Virus record (IMG/VR): IMGVR_UViG_3300042453_003353
Location: 1 to 37,997 of that record
Source: a virus
DNA length: 37,997 nt
Strand: one strand, 5' to 3'
Position numbers and translations under genes: made by a program. Shown here in pieces: positions 19,449-27,857 of this stretch (its first letter is position 1; each line of letters starts with the position of its first letter). Under the pieces are notes generated by a model. It worked only from the letters and a program-made list of their open reading frames with translations. It was not told where the DNA came from and ran no database searches.

Positions 19449-20175
19449 GAGCGGCCACTGGTACGACCGCAACGGTCTGCCCACCTACACCATCATGGGG
19501 GCCAACGGCAAGATCCGCCCCACCACGCTCAGAGACGCCCGCAAGCACAACCTCGTCCCGTCGGTCACCACCATCATCAACGTCGCCGCCAAGCCCGGCT
19601 TGGACCGCTGGAAGCAGGAGCAGGTGCTGCTGGCGGCCCTGACCCTGCCCAAGATCGACGCCGAGTCAGACGCCGAGTTCATCGCCCGCATCTTGGACGA
19701 CTCCAAGGACGCCTCTAGGTCGGCCGCAGACGCCGGCACGGACATCCACGCGAGCATTGAGTCGTTCTACCGCGGCGAGGTCAGGGACAGGCACAGGGAG
19801 CACGTTCAGGGCTTCCACAAGGCTCTGGAAGGACAATTCGGCATGCACCCCTGGGTGGCGGAGCGGGCGTTCGCCCACGAGGCCGGCTACGGCGGCAAGG
19901 TCGACCTGCATGCCCCAGGCTTCGTGGTGGACGTCAAGACCAAGGAGTTCACCGACCCGTCCAAGGTGGATGGGTACGACGAGCATCTGATGCAGCTTGC
20001 GGCCTACCGGGTTGGCCTGGGGATGCCGCAGGCCCGGTGCGCCAACGCCTTCGTCTCTCGATCCGTCCCCGGCCTGTGCGTCTTCAAGGAGTGGACGCAA
20101 CAGGAACTCGACGTTGGGTGGAAGATGTTCCACGCACTCCTGACCTTCTGGCAACTCAAGAACGACCACCGATGA
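19420..20175 (+). CDS. PD-(D/E)XK exonuclease (RecB/Cas4-like), 251 aa
   Basis: The ATG at 19420 follows GAAGGTG; an alternative ATG three codons later is possible. The nuclease core is visible: ADAGTDIHASIESF (His110), ERAFAHEAGYGGKVDL with Glu and Asp162, VVDVKTKEF with Asp171 and Lys173, and the Q-x3-Y motif MQLAAYRVGL. This set is typical of RecB/Cas4-type phage exonucleases that resect DNA ends for recombination. The SSB-like protein is encoded in the same operon. The N-terminal 50 residues mention no other domain. Family call is firm; the substrate is inferred. Confidence 0.87.
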   Translation: MSLMASYAAESGHWYDRNGLPTYTIMGANGKIRPTTLRDARKHNLVPSVTTIINVAAKPGLDRWKQEQVLLAALTLPKIDAESDAEFIARILDDSKDASRSAADAGTDIHASIESFYRGEVRDRHREHVQGFHKALEGQFGMHPWVAERAFAHEAGYGGKVDLHAPGFVVDVKTKEFTDPSKVDGYDEHLMQLAAYRVGLGMPQARCANAFVSRSVPGLCVFKEWTQQELDVGWKMFHALLTFWQLKNDHR

Positions 20176-20378
20176 AAACCGTATCCGCTTTCGAGACGAC
20201 CGACGGCCGTCTCTTCAACTCGGAGAGAGCCGCCAAGCTGCATCAGACCTTTCTGAACGAGCAGGTGTCCATTGAGGAATTCCTCAACGACAAGGAGTTC
20301 CCCTACAAGTCGGTGCCGCAGCGGGCCATCGCCCGCAACACCATCACGATGTGGGAACTCTGGAGGGGCAAGAAGTGA
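20172..20378 (+). CDS. Hypothetical protein, 68 aa
   Basis: The ATG at 20172 overlaps the exonuclease stop (ATGA). The product MKTVSAFETTDGRLFNSERA, then LHQTFLNEQVSIEEFLNDKE and ITMWELWRGKK, is a small phage-type protein with the KTVSAFET.DG..F opening I have seen in other phage genes. No function is known. It is coupled to the next gene by GTGA. Confidence 0.72.
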   Translation: MKTVSAFETTDGRLFNSERAAKLHQTFLNEQVSIEEFLNDKEFPYKSVPQRAIARNTITMWELWRGKK

Positions 20379-20563
20379 GCGACGACGACATCAAGAAGCT
20401 CTTCTGGAGCCACAACGACAAAGACCCCAACGGGGTCTATGCCGATGAGGTCAACATCATGGACTTCGGGCGGAAGGTTAAAGCCGCCGCCCGGGACGAG
20501 GAGCGTCAGCGCATCATCGACATCGTCCGGCAGCACTCACCGGGCTTGGCGGCGCTGCTGTAG
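20375..20563 (+). CDS. Hypothetical protein, 62 aa
   Basis: The start is GTG 20375, overlapping the upstream stop (GTGA) after GGAGGGG. The product begins with SDDDIKKLFWSHNDKDPNGV and contains MDFGRKVKAAARDEERQRII. It is the last gene of the rightward operon. Its end overlaps the end of the convergent transglycosylase gene by 27 bases, and no terminator is seen between them. Function is unknown. Confidence 0.68.
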   Translation: MSDDDIKKLFWSHNDKDPNGVYADEVNIMDFGRKVKAAARDEERQRIIDIVRQHSPGLAALL

Positions 20564-22171
20564 GGCCGCAGGCCAGCGTGTCCCGGTGCGGTAGAACACC
20601 GCCGGTCGGCTGGCCATCTCGCGCTCTGCCTCGGTCAGCGGGCTGGTGTCTCCAGGCCCCTGCGCAGCCATCCGCTCGCGCATGGACTGGACCAGCGGGG
20701 CACCGATCGCCACCGGCAAGCCCACAGGCGCAGTGGCCGGGAATGCGCTTGCCAGGGCCCCCAGGCCGCCTGCGGTTTGCAGGGCCATGGTGACGGGATC
20801 GGGCTCTTCCTTGCGCGACTCCTGATAGGCCGACGCCAGTTCACCGGCACCTTGGAACCCAGCCAGGGGCGGCGCGGCGTACCGCATCGCCCTGCCTGCC
20901 AGCCCGAGGCCGGTGTCGGCCATTCGCCGGAAGGCTTGCGTCACCTGCTCCAGTCCCCCAGGCTTCGGGGGAACGGTCGGCACCGGAGAGGGTGTCGGGA
21001 TCGACTGCAGACCACCCGGGGTGGAGACGTAGCTCGCCCGAGGTCCCCGGCCAGCACTCTGCTCCGGGGTCATGATGCCGCTGAACATCGGGTTCTCGAC
21101 GAACCCACCGCCCATCTGCGCCACCCGCCCTCGACCCTCTTGGGCCTTGTTGATCAGGTCCCAGACGCCGCCCTCTTGCTTGGTCATGCCGGTGGCAAGC
21201 TGAGCCTCGATCGGCGTGAGCCCGAAAGCCCGACCGGTGTTCACGACACCCTGCCCGGGCCCGGCCGCCCGCGGGAACGCCCCAGGCGCCCCAGGCTGCG
21301 CAGCGAAGGGCGGCGGCCGAGTACCACCAGGAGTCAGCGGCGCACCCCCGGGCGGGGTCATGCCGGGAGCGCCCGGGCCTGAGACGGGAGCCCCAGGAAG
21401 GCCCGTAGGAGCCCCGCCAGGGCCCGCAGGAGGACCCGCCTGCCCTACCCCCCTTGCCACCGCCTGCCCGGCCGCCTGCAGCCCCTTGGTGGCCACATCA
21501 GCCCCCGCCCGGCCGGCAGCCAGAGCCGCCCCACCGCCCAGGCCCACGAGTTCTGCCATGCGCCGCTCTTGGGCGTTGATGGCCGTCTGCATGTCGGGCA
21601 GCTTGAACGGGTCTTCCGGAGCCGGTTCAGGGCTCATAACCGGTTCAGAACGGTTCAAAACCGGTGCAGAAGGCGGTTCAGGGCGGTTCAGAGACGGTTC
21701 AGAAGCCGGTTCAGAAGCCGGTTCAGCGGGCGGTTCAGCGCGGAACGCACCGTAGCCCTTCAGGGCCAGCAGGTAGTCCTGCGTCTCCTTCGGGAGATCA
21801 CCCCCGCGGTCGAACTCGATCAGCCGCTGAGGCCCGGCGTTGTAGTAGATGACCGCCAGCCTGGGGTCGCCCGTCTCGGTCAGGGCCTTCTTCAAGTAGC
21901 GCAGGCCGGCATCAATGTTGGCGTCCGGGTCCTGCAGCTTCTCCGGATCCACCCCGACATCCCGCGCAGCGATCGGCCGCACCTGCATGATGCCTACAGC
22001 ACCCATCCGGTTCGTAGGGGTTGCCGGGTTCAGCCGAGACTCTTGGAAGGCCACCGCCACCGCCAGATCAGGCGGGATTCCCATCGCCTGGGCACGCTCG
22101 CGGATGATCTCGGCGTACTGCCGCTGCTGCTCGGTCAGGGTCGACAGGAACGAGAGGTTGGCCATGATCAC
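20537..22171 (-). CDS. Virion lytic transglycosylase, 544 aa
   Basis: The start is GTG 22171, overlapping the previous stop; an ATG two codons later is an equal choice. Residues about 13-130 are an SLT lysozyme-like domain: VAVAFQESRLNPAT with catalytic Glu44, GAVGIMQVRPIA and LAVIYYNAGPQRL. After it comes a Glu/Pro/Asn linker coded by a repeated octamer (about 145-185), then a long Gly/Pro/Ala-rich low-complexity region and a helical C-terminus. In short-tailed phages such proteins are ejected with the internal virion proteins and open the cell wall for DNA entry. The neighbouring large structural genes fit this role. Confidence 0.85.
   Translation of the reverse strand: MIMANLSFLSTLTEQQRQYAEIIRERAQAMGIPPDLAVAVAFQESRLNPATPTNRMGAVGIMQVRPIAARDVGVDPEKLQDPDANIDAGLRYLKKALTETGDPRLAVIYYNAGPQRLIEFDRGGDLPKETQDYLLALKGYGAFRAEPPAEPASEPASEPSLNRPEPPSAPVLNRSEPVMSPEPAPEDPFKLPDMQTAINAQERRMAELVGLGGGAALAAGRAGADVATKGLQAAGQAVARGVGQAGPPAGPGGAPTGLPGAPVSGPGAPGMTPPGGAPLTPGGTRPPPFAAQPGAPGAFPRAAGPGQGVVNTGRAFGLTPIEAQLATGMTKQEGGVWDLINKAQEGRGRVAQMGGGFVENPMFSGIMTPEQSAGRGPRASYVSTPGGLQSIPTPSPVPTVPPKPGGLEQVTQAFRRMADTGLGLAGRAMRYAAPPLAGFQGAGELASAYQESRKEEPDPVTMALQTAGGLGALASAFPATAPVGLPVAIGAPLVQSMRERMAAQGPGDTSPLTEAEREMASRPAVFYRTGTRWPAALQQRRQAR
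21623..21738. repeat. Eight exact copies of CGGTTCAG
   Basis: Exact copies start at 21623, 21641, 21674, 21684, 21695, 21707, 21719 and 21731, plus two one-base variants at 21651 and 21662. Most code Glu-Pro on the minus strand, but 21684 and the variant at 21651 fall in another frame (Asn-Arg). Confidence 0.85.
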
Positions 22172-23853
22172 CTACTGAGGGGTACGAGTCTTTCGACGTT
22201 CCGTATGGCGCCCGGGAATCGCGGCGTGGCAGGAGCCGCCCCAGGCGGTCGGCCCGAGCCTTGCAATGCAGCCGGCGGCGCCGCGCCCGGGGCAGGCGTC
22301 GCGACTGGTGGCGCAGCAGGCGCGGTGGTCTGCTCCGCGCCTTGCGGCCTAGGAACCGCCGGCTGGCCGCCGAACATCTTCGCAAGGTTCTCGTTGTACT
22401 GCTTGGTCATCTGCCGGTACTGCGATGACCGCTCAAACTGCAGGTAGGTCAGGGAAGGCTTCTCGTCCTTCATCTTGTAGAACAGGTCGGCCACGTTCAT
22501 GTCGTGCTGCGCACGCGCCTCCAGCAGCTTGGCCTTCTGCAACAGCACGGTCGGGCTCTGACTGACGCCGCCGGGAATGCGCCGCACGATCTCGCGCTCA
22601 CCCTCTGTGATCTGCCCCTGATTCTTCATGTACAACTGCGTGTACGTCAGTTCGATCTCAGCCAGATCACCGGCCGCCATCATGACGGCATCCAGTTGCT
22701 GCTGCGTCATGCCGGGCATCATTTGGCGAATGACCCCCTCAAAGTCGCCCAAAGCGACTTGAGTAGATCCAACGCGCAGTCCCTCATTGACGGCCTTTCC
22801 AATCGCCGCAGCAACTCCTGGCCGAGCAAAGATGCCAAACGCTCCTGGGTTCTTCTTGACGTACTCTTGCAGACGCTGCGTATTGGCGAAGATTCGCTGC
22901 GCAGCAAGGTTGCGCTGCTCAACCTCGGCTTCGCGCTTGGCGGCTTCCGTGGCAAGCGTCTTCTCTCGCTCCAGCGCCGCCGCTCTCTCAATCTCCGTCT
23001 CCGACACGCTCCTCGGGCCACCCTCTGGCGCCGCCCCTTCACCGCGCCGCAGATACTGGTCGGCAATCTGCTTGTAGGCGGCCATGTCGCCGCGCTCTTG
23101 GGCCGCGTTCAGCCTCGCCGCAATGCCCGGAGGAACCTTGTAGGTTGACCCGTAGATTTGCACCTCGACCTGATCAGGCTTCGAGGGGTAGAACATGCCG
23201 GTGGCGCGGTTGAACACGCCGCCTTCGCGCACCTCAAGCTGCTTCTGCTGAAGGTCTTGCCACTGCTTCTGCGCCTGAGCGAAAGTCACCGACGGGTCCT
23301 GCATGGCCGTGGCCATGAACTGTCGGTACGTCGGGAACGATTTGTCCGGGGGCGCGGTGGGAATGCCCTCAGGCTCAGCCAGCCGGCCCGCACCAGCCTG
23401 CGCCACGCCTTGCGCCACGCCTGCGGCACTCACCGGCCCAGAAGGCTCGCCAGGGGCCCCAGAAGGGCCTACAGCAGGCTCTGCGCCCTCTGGAGTACCC
23501 TCACCCCCAATCGCCTGCCGGAACATCCTCTCGCGGGCTTTCTGGCGCTGCAAGGCAAGCCCCTGCTGGGAAAGTTCAAACCGCGCCTGGGCAATCTTCT
23601 GCTCCCGCTCCAGTTCCTTCTCTTGCGCCTGCCGCATACCCGCAGCAGCGTAGCCCAGGCTCTCGCCAAAGGACCCGGTCTGCGTCGGCTTCAAGAATCC
23701 TTCGGCCATCGCCAGAAGCGTCGGGTCGAACATGCTGTTCTGCCGGGCGTCAAGAGATGCCAGAAGCCGCTGCAGTGCTGCCTCGTTTTCACGATTCGCC
23801 GCCATGTCGCCCGGGTCCGCGCCGGGTAGGTAGCCGACTGCTTCTTTGGCCAT
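22168..23853 (-). CDS. Internal virion-type structural protein, 561 aa
   Basis: It starts at ATG 23853 after GGGAG, one base past the previous stop. The protein is long, helical and charged, with likely coiled coils around ARFELSQQGLALQRQKARER and ERAAALEREKTLATEAAKRE, and Gly/Pro-rich linkers near 120-170 and at the C-terminus. The segment MMPGMTQQQLDAVMMAAGDL and the LTYTQLYMKNQGQITEGERE region look conserved. It precedes the transglycosylase gene, as ejection proteins of short-tailed phages often do. The role is inferred from position and composition. Confidence 0.75.
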   Translation of the reverse strand: MAKEAVGYLPGADPGDMAANRENEAALQRLLASLDARQNSMFDPTLLAMAEGFLKPTQTGSFGESLGYAAAGMRQAQEKELEREQKIAQARFELSQQGLALQRQKARERMFRQAIGGEGTPEGAEPAVGPSGAPGEPSGPVSAAGVAQGVAQAGAGRLAEPEGIPTAPPDKSFPTYRQFMATAMQDPSVTFAQAQKQWQDLQQKQLEVREGGVFNRATGMFYPSKPDQVEVQIYGSTYKVPPGIAARLNAAQERGDMAAYKQIADQYLRRGEGAAPEGGPRSVSETEIERAAALEREKTLATEAAKREAEVEQRNLAAQRIFANTQRLQEYVKKNPGAFGIFARPGVAAAIGKAVNEGLRVGSTQVALGDFEGVIRQMMPGMTQQQLDAVMMAAGDLAEIELTYTQLYMKNQGQITEGEREIVRRIPGGVSQSPTVLLQKAKLLEARAQHDMNVADLFYKMKDEKPSLTYLQFERSSQYRQMTKQYNENLAKMFGGQPAVPRPQGAEQTTAPAAPPVATPAPGAAPPAALQGSGRPPGAAPATPRFPGAIRNVERLVPLSR

Positions 23854-23854
23854 G

Positions 23855-24913
23855 TCAATCTCCCGTCACGGGCACTTCGCGGCCGTTGTAATCGTAATAC
23901 TTCGATGTTTCTGTATCAAAGTACACAGGAACGCCGCCAGCATTGACCCCAGCATATTCTTTGGGGTCGACAGTGAAGCCGCCGCCAAACAGATTGCCCC
24001 AGCTTTTCGGCAAGATGTCCTTGAAGCCGCCAGCCACCCAGTTCAGGAAATCGCCGCCCGCGCTGGTTGGTGCATCTTTGGTTCCACCAGTCCTGATGGA
24101 GCCAAGCACCGACAGGATGCCGAGGACGTTCGACAGGTCCGAGGTCTCATACGCTCCAGCAAGAGGCCCGACTCTCTTCTCCTCCTGCGACATCGGAACT
24201 TGGAGGCCGCGCATCAGGCCGGCGGCTTCCAAAGCGGTCTTGAGCGGATAGTCCAGCTTGGCCTGCTCATACGCCTGCTTCTCTGCCCCGGCTTTGGTCA
24301 GAGCACCGGCTTCCGTCAGCCCGAGCGACTGCGCCTTCTCGGCGATGCCCATCTGAGTCTTGGCCGCCTCGTTCTGCAGTTGCAGTTCGTCCATCGCGGC
24401 CTTCACAGCCTCGCTGTAGCCCTTGCTGAGCGCCCCGTACTGCTGCCCCGTCAGGTTGGCCTGGACGTCAGCCATCGTCTGCCCCAGCGCCCCGGCGTAC
24501 CGTTGGCTGCCCAGGTTCCCACCACCGACGAAGCCGGCCTTCAGGCTCGGCAGGACGTTGCGCTGGATGTTCTGCTGCGACAGCCGGGCCATCTCATCGA
24601 CGACGTTGGTCCGGTAGGGGTCCATCAGCGCGGTGATGCGAGTCGCATCAAGACCACCAGCAGCAGTCTCCGCCGTCTTCTCTGCGTCCGTCAAGCCGGC
24701 CTCGTAGGCGCCTGCCGCCGTCTCGACCATGCCGTAGCCCTTGGTCTGCAGCGGGTCATAGCCGGCGATACCCTCGGCGGCCGTCCTGCCAATGGCCGTC
24801 TCGCCGGCACCTGACAGCTTGTCGAGATAGTCCTTGTAGTAGTCCGGCGCGGTGTCTTTCTTCGTCGTAGTGACGGTGACGTCCGGCAGCGGACTGCCCT
24901 GCGTGATGCTCAT
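23855..24913 (-). CDS. Internal virion or ejection-type protein, 352 aa
   Basis: The ATG at 24913 overlaps the previous stop (ATGA). The protein contains LMDPYRTNVVDEMARLSQQN, then VLPSLKAGFVGGGNLGSQRY and AGALGQTMADVQANLTGQQY, a Gln/Ala/Gly-rich helical region I associate with phage virion proteins of the ejection group. The C-terminal 80 residues are Gly-rich and Tyr-rich with YFDTETSKYYDYNGREVPV. The order with the 561-aa and transglycosylase genes supports an internal virion role. Confidence 0.75.
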   Translation of the reverse strand: MSITQGSPLPDVTVTTTKKDTAPDYYKDYLDKLSGAGETAIGRTAAEGIAGYDPLQTKGYGMVETAAGAYEAGLTDAEKTAETAAGGLDATRITALMDPYRTNVVDEMARLSQQNIQRNVLPSLKAGFVGGGNLGSQRYAGALGQTMADVQANLTGQQYGALSKGYSEAVKAAMDELQLQNEAAKTQMGIAEKAQSLGLTEAGALTKAGAEKQAYEQAKLDYPLKTALEAAGLMRGLQVPMSQEEKRVGPLAGAYETSDLSNVLGILSVLGSIRTGGTKDAPTSAGGDFLNWVAGGFKDILPKSWGNLFGGGFTVDPKEYAGVNAGGVPVYFDTETSKYYDYNGREVPVTGD

Positions 24914-27618
24914 CGTGAGCTCCTGCGTTTGGTGATGTAGTCCAGCGGAGACTTCTTGGCAGGCGGCGGCAAATCCTTTGGACCCGCTGATCGGTGATGC
25001 CGCCGGATGCTATGCATCATGTCGTACAGTTTATCGGACCCCGCCTTCGTTGACCCGTTACCCAGGGCCGACACAACATCGGCCGGGATCACGAATTCAC
25101 CGTCGGCCAGCATCGCCGGAATATCGTCCGACTGCCCGTCGCCGATACCCGTCACCGCATCGCCCTGCCGGTAGTCCACCCGGTGCTTCCCGGAGTGCTC
25201 CAGCACCCGCAGAGCCCCGTGGGCGTTCTCTCCATGCCGAGTCCCACCCTGCGCAAAAGCCGGCCCCCCCATGGCGAACCCGTACAGACCCTCAAAGTCC
25301 CTCTCAGGCTGGTACAGGTCCAGCGGGTTCTGAGGCATCATGGGAATCGCCGCCTGCTCAGGCCGCGGTGCGGCCGTCGGCACGCGAGACGGCATGAAGT
25401 CCGGTGTCATTGCCTCCTTCAAGAACGGCGCTAGGGCGCTCTGGAACGCCTTGGGAGCCTCTCCGCCGACGATGAAGGGCGCGAGGAAGGTTGCTCGGTA
25501 GTCCATGGGCGTGGTGGCCTGCGTGGTGGCCTGCGTGGTGGCCGTAGGCGGCCGATACGTGGCCGCCGCAGGAGACGGCGCAGGGGCAGAGGAAGAGGAG
25601 GTGGAAGCAGACGTTGCCGGGGACGGAGCCGGCGCGGCGATGGTGTTGCCGCTCTGGTCAACGATCTGACCCGTCGAAGTCACCACGCCTTGATCAGCAC
25701 CTCCGGCAGCGATTGCGCCCGGCTTGCCCTCAAGGTCCTCCAGCGTCTGGTTCCACTCGTCCCACTTGTCGAACACGGACTGCCCGTAGTCGCCCTCGAC
25801 GGCGCTCGTTGATCCATCTTGGTCTGCCGTCAGGTAGGGCTCGTTGTCGACGTCGCTGGGATCTGCCGTGAGGTAGGGCTCGCTGAATTCATCTTTCGCA
25901 GCAAGGCCAGCCAGCGCCTCTTGAATCTCTTCCTGCGTCAAGCCGGTCTCTGCAGAGGCTTCAGGGCTTGCTGTACCAGCCTGATCCGTCGATGGCATCA
26001 GAGCTTCGTCGGTCAGCAACGGCTGCTCAACCGAGGTGTCAACAGGCATGCCAGCATCAAAGTCGCCGACATCAACGTCACCACCAGAGCCCACGACGTC
26101 CTCAAGCTCAGCCCTTATGTCAGCCGGCTGGCTCTTGATTGCTCCCAACACTCCGGTCGCCGTCTTGAAGGCTTCCACCGGGTTGACATCGCCACCCGAC
26201 TGAATCAGGTTCAGCACCCCTTGGCTGGTCTGCGGAGACAACCCAACTTCGGCGCCCGCAGCTTTGGCGGCGTTGTTCAGCAGCGTCTGCTGCGCGGCAT
26301 CCAATGCATCGCCCCCCGACAGGCCGGTCAAGGCTCCCGTCGTGATAGCCCTCTGCACCGCGTCGGTGATCGGCTGCGACACCTGCCCGAGCACAGGATC
26401 AAAGTCCGGCGGAGCGACAGCACCCACCGCCTGACCGATGCCCTGCGAAACGACCGGTGCGGCAAGAGGCAGAGCACCCGCCCGCAGAACGTCCTCTACA
26501 TCACCACCCAGGGCGCCTTGAATGCCGGCGTTGATGATGCCGCGGCCCACCGCGCTGGTGATCACCTCGGGCGCTAGGTTCAACGCCCCGCTCAGTGCAG
26601 TTGCGGCCTCGGCCGGCAGGATCGCGGAACCGATGGACTGCGCGACCGAGCCACCATACCCGGGAATGCCCATGATGGTGGTGGCGACAGGCAAAACAAA
26701 ATCCTTGAACAAAGACACTACATCCGCATCTCTGCCCTCGCCGTAGTACTCTCCAACAACTTGCCCATCAGGCAGCCTGAAGCCGTACTTCTGGCGATAG
26801 TTGCGCAGATCAGGCTGATATTGGACAAAGTCATAGCCCTCGGCGCGTTTCTGGTCAACGAAACTTTTGAATTGAGGGTCGATGCCAGTGATACCACCGC
26901 CTTCAATGTCATACCCAACAGTGCCGTATACAGGCTCGGTATATCCTAGTTGTTTTGCAATATCTTCCCATTGGGAGTAATTGACTCCTGCCGGTTCTTC
27001 ATATGTGTACGCATCGTCGGGACCGCCGCCATAGCGCGTTGTCGGCATCTCGGCAGTGCTTTTCCAAAGCGGAAACACCTCCTTTGCGGGCTCATACGCC
27101 TGCACCAAGGGATTGATGTGCCCCATCCAGCTTTGATACGATGTATCAGAGAAAAAGGGACTGGACTCCTTGAAGCCTTCCAGTACTTGCATGGCGTACT
27201 GAAGCCGCTGCTGATCTGATGCACCAGAAACATCAGAGGGCACATTGTCAGCAATATCGGAAAAATTGCGGATGACGCCCTGCGCACTCCCTTTGCCAGT
27301 GCTGCCGCTCCATTCGGAAAGGATGCGATCAACGCCCGCCTTGACCTCGGGGTCAACTGGCGGAGGTGGTGGCGCAGGAGGAGGAGGTGGCGGTGGCGGT
27401 GGTGGCGGTGGAGGAGGCGGCGGAGGCGGCGGAGGCGGCGGAGGGGGCGGAGGGGGCGGCGGGGGAGGTGGACGCAGAAAGGTAAAATTGCTGTTGCGGA
27501 AATAATTCCCGGACAAATAGGTTACCGGCCCACTTTCGTCATAGTGGGTGCTGTAGACATTCCCGGTTGCATCATCAACCGTATAACTGTGTCCGTAGGC
27601 GTCTCGTACAGTTCTCAT
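24910..27618 (-). CDS. Large virion protein with 32-proline run, 902 aa
   Basis: The ATG at 27618 overlaps the previous stop (ATGA); the upstream extension is rejected. Residues 1-50 are followed by 32 consecutive prolines, one Ala and five more prolines, coded by all four Pro codons. The body contains DILSEWSG-like helical regions, a Gly/Ala-rich part with LPVATTIMGIPGYGGSVAQS, and a Ser/Ala/Pro linker near 670-720. The C-terminal module DDIPAMLADGEFVIPADVVS, then ALGNGSTKAGSDKLYDMMHS, is common in virion proteins of short-tailed and marine phages. The long Pro tract may act as a rigid rod. Assembly role is inferred. Confidence 0.78.
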   Translation of the reverse strand: MRTVRDAYGHSYTVDDATGNVYSTHYDESGPVTYLSGNYFRNSNFTFLRPPPPPPPPPPPPPPPPPPPPPPPPPPPPPPPPAPPPPPVDPEVKAGVDRILSEWSGSTGKGSAQGVIRNFSDIADNVPSDVSGASDQQRLQYAMQVLEGFKESSPFFSDTSYQSWMGHINPLVQAYEPAKEVFPLWKSTAEMPTTRYGGGPDDAYTYEEPAGVNYSQWEDIAKQLGYTEPVYGTVGYDIEGGGITGIDPQFKSFVDQKRAEGYDFVQYQPDLRNYRQKYGFRLPDGQVVGEYYGEGRDADVVSLFKDFVLPVATTIMGIPGYGGSVAQSIGSAILPAEAATALSGALNLAPEVITSAVGRGIINAGIQGALGGDVEDVLRAGALPLAAPVVSQGIGQAVGAVAPPDFDPVLGQVSQPITDAVQRAITTGALTGLSGGDALDAAQQTLLNNAAKAAGAEVGLSPQTSQGVLNLIQSGGDVNPVEAFKTATGVLGAIKSQPADIRAELEDVVGSGGDVDVGDFDAGMPVDTSVEQPLLTDEALMPSTDQAGTASPEASAETGLTQEEIQEALAGLAAKDEFSEPYLTADPSDVDNEPYLTADQDGSTSAVEGDYGQSVFDKWDEWNQTLEDLEGKPGAIAAGGADQGVVTSTGQIVDQSGNTIAAPAPSPATSASTSSSSAPAPSPAAATYRPPTATTQATTQATTPMDYRATFLAPFIVGGEAPKAFQSALAPFLKEAMTPDFMPSRVPTAAPRPEQAAIPMMPQNPLDLYQPERDFEGLYGFAMGGPAFAQGGTRHGENAHGALRVLEHSGKHRVDYRQGDAVTGIGDGQSDDIPAMLADGEFVIPADVVSALGNGSTKAGSDKLYDMMHSIRRHHRSAGPKDLPPPAKKSPLDYITKRRSSR
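27375..27470 (-). repeat. Polyproline tract: 32 CCN codons in a row
   Basis: On the minus strand 32 Pro codons of mixed type (CCA, CCT, CCG, CCC) run without interruption, followed by GCG and five more. Translation of such a run needs elongation factor P. Confidence 0.92.
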
Positions 27619-27857
27619 ACTCGACTCACTGCGTTGACCACGGAAGCAGCCCAATCGTCCCAGCGCTCAAAGTTGCTGGTGCCTGGGATGGCTTCGTTGG
27701 TGAAGATGTCGATGGCTTTCAGGCCCTCACCCCACTTCTTCCAGTTCGTCTGGGGGGTGGGAATCTCCAACTGCTGCGCAGCGTAGAGCTCCACCATCAA
27801 GGCCGCCCAGGACTCAAAGGTGTGAAATCTGGGGTCATAGATGATGACATTGGCCAT
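27615..27857 (-). CDS. Small virion-operon protein, 80 aa
   Basis: The ATG at 27857 overlaps the tail-hub stop as TGATG. The product MANVIIYDPRFHTFESWAAL continues MVELYAAQQLEIPTPQTNWK and ends DWAASVVNAVSRV. I associate this small acidic, Trp-rich protein type with phage structural operons; it may be a chaperone or minor virion part. No enzyme motif is present. Confidence 0.72.
   Translation of the reverse strand: MANVIIYDPRFHTFESWAALMVELYAAQQLEIPTPQTNWKKWGEGLKAIDIFTNEAIPGTSNFERWDDWAASVVNAVSRV

Noticed and set aside
27245-27505. Plus-strand polyglycine protein
   Set aside because: It is the antisense reading of the polyproline codons of the virion gene.
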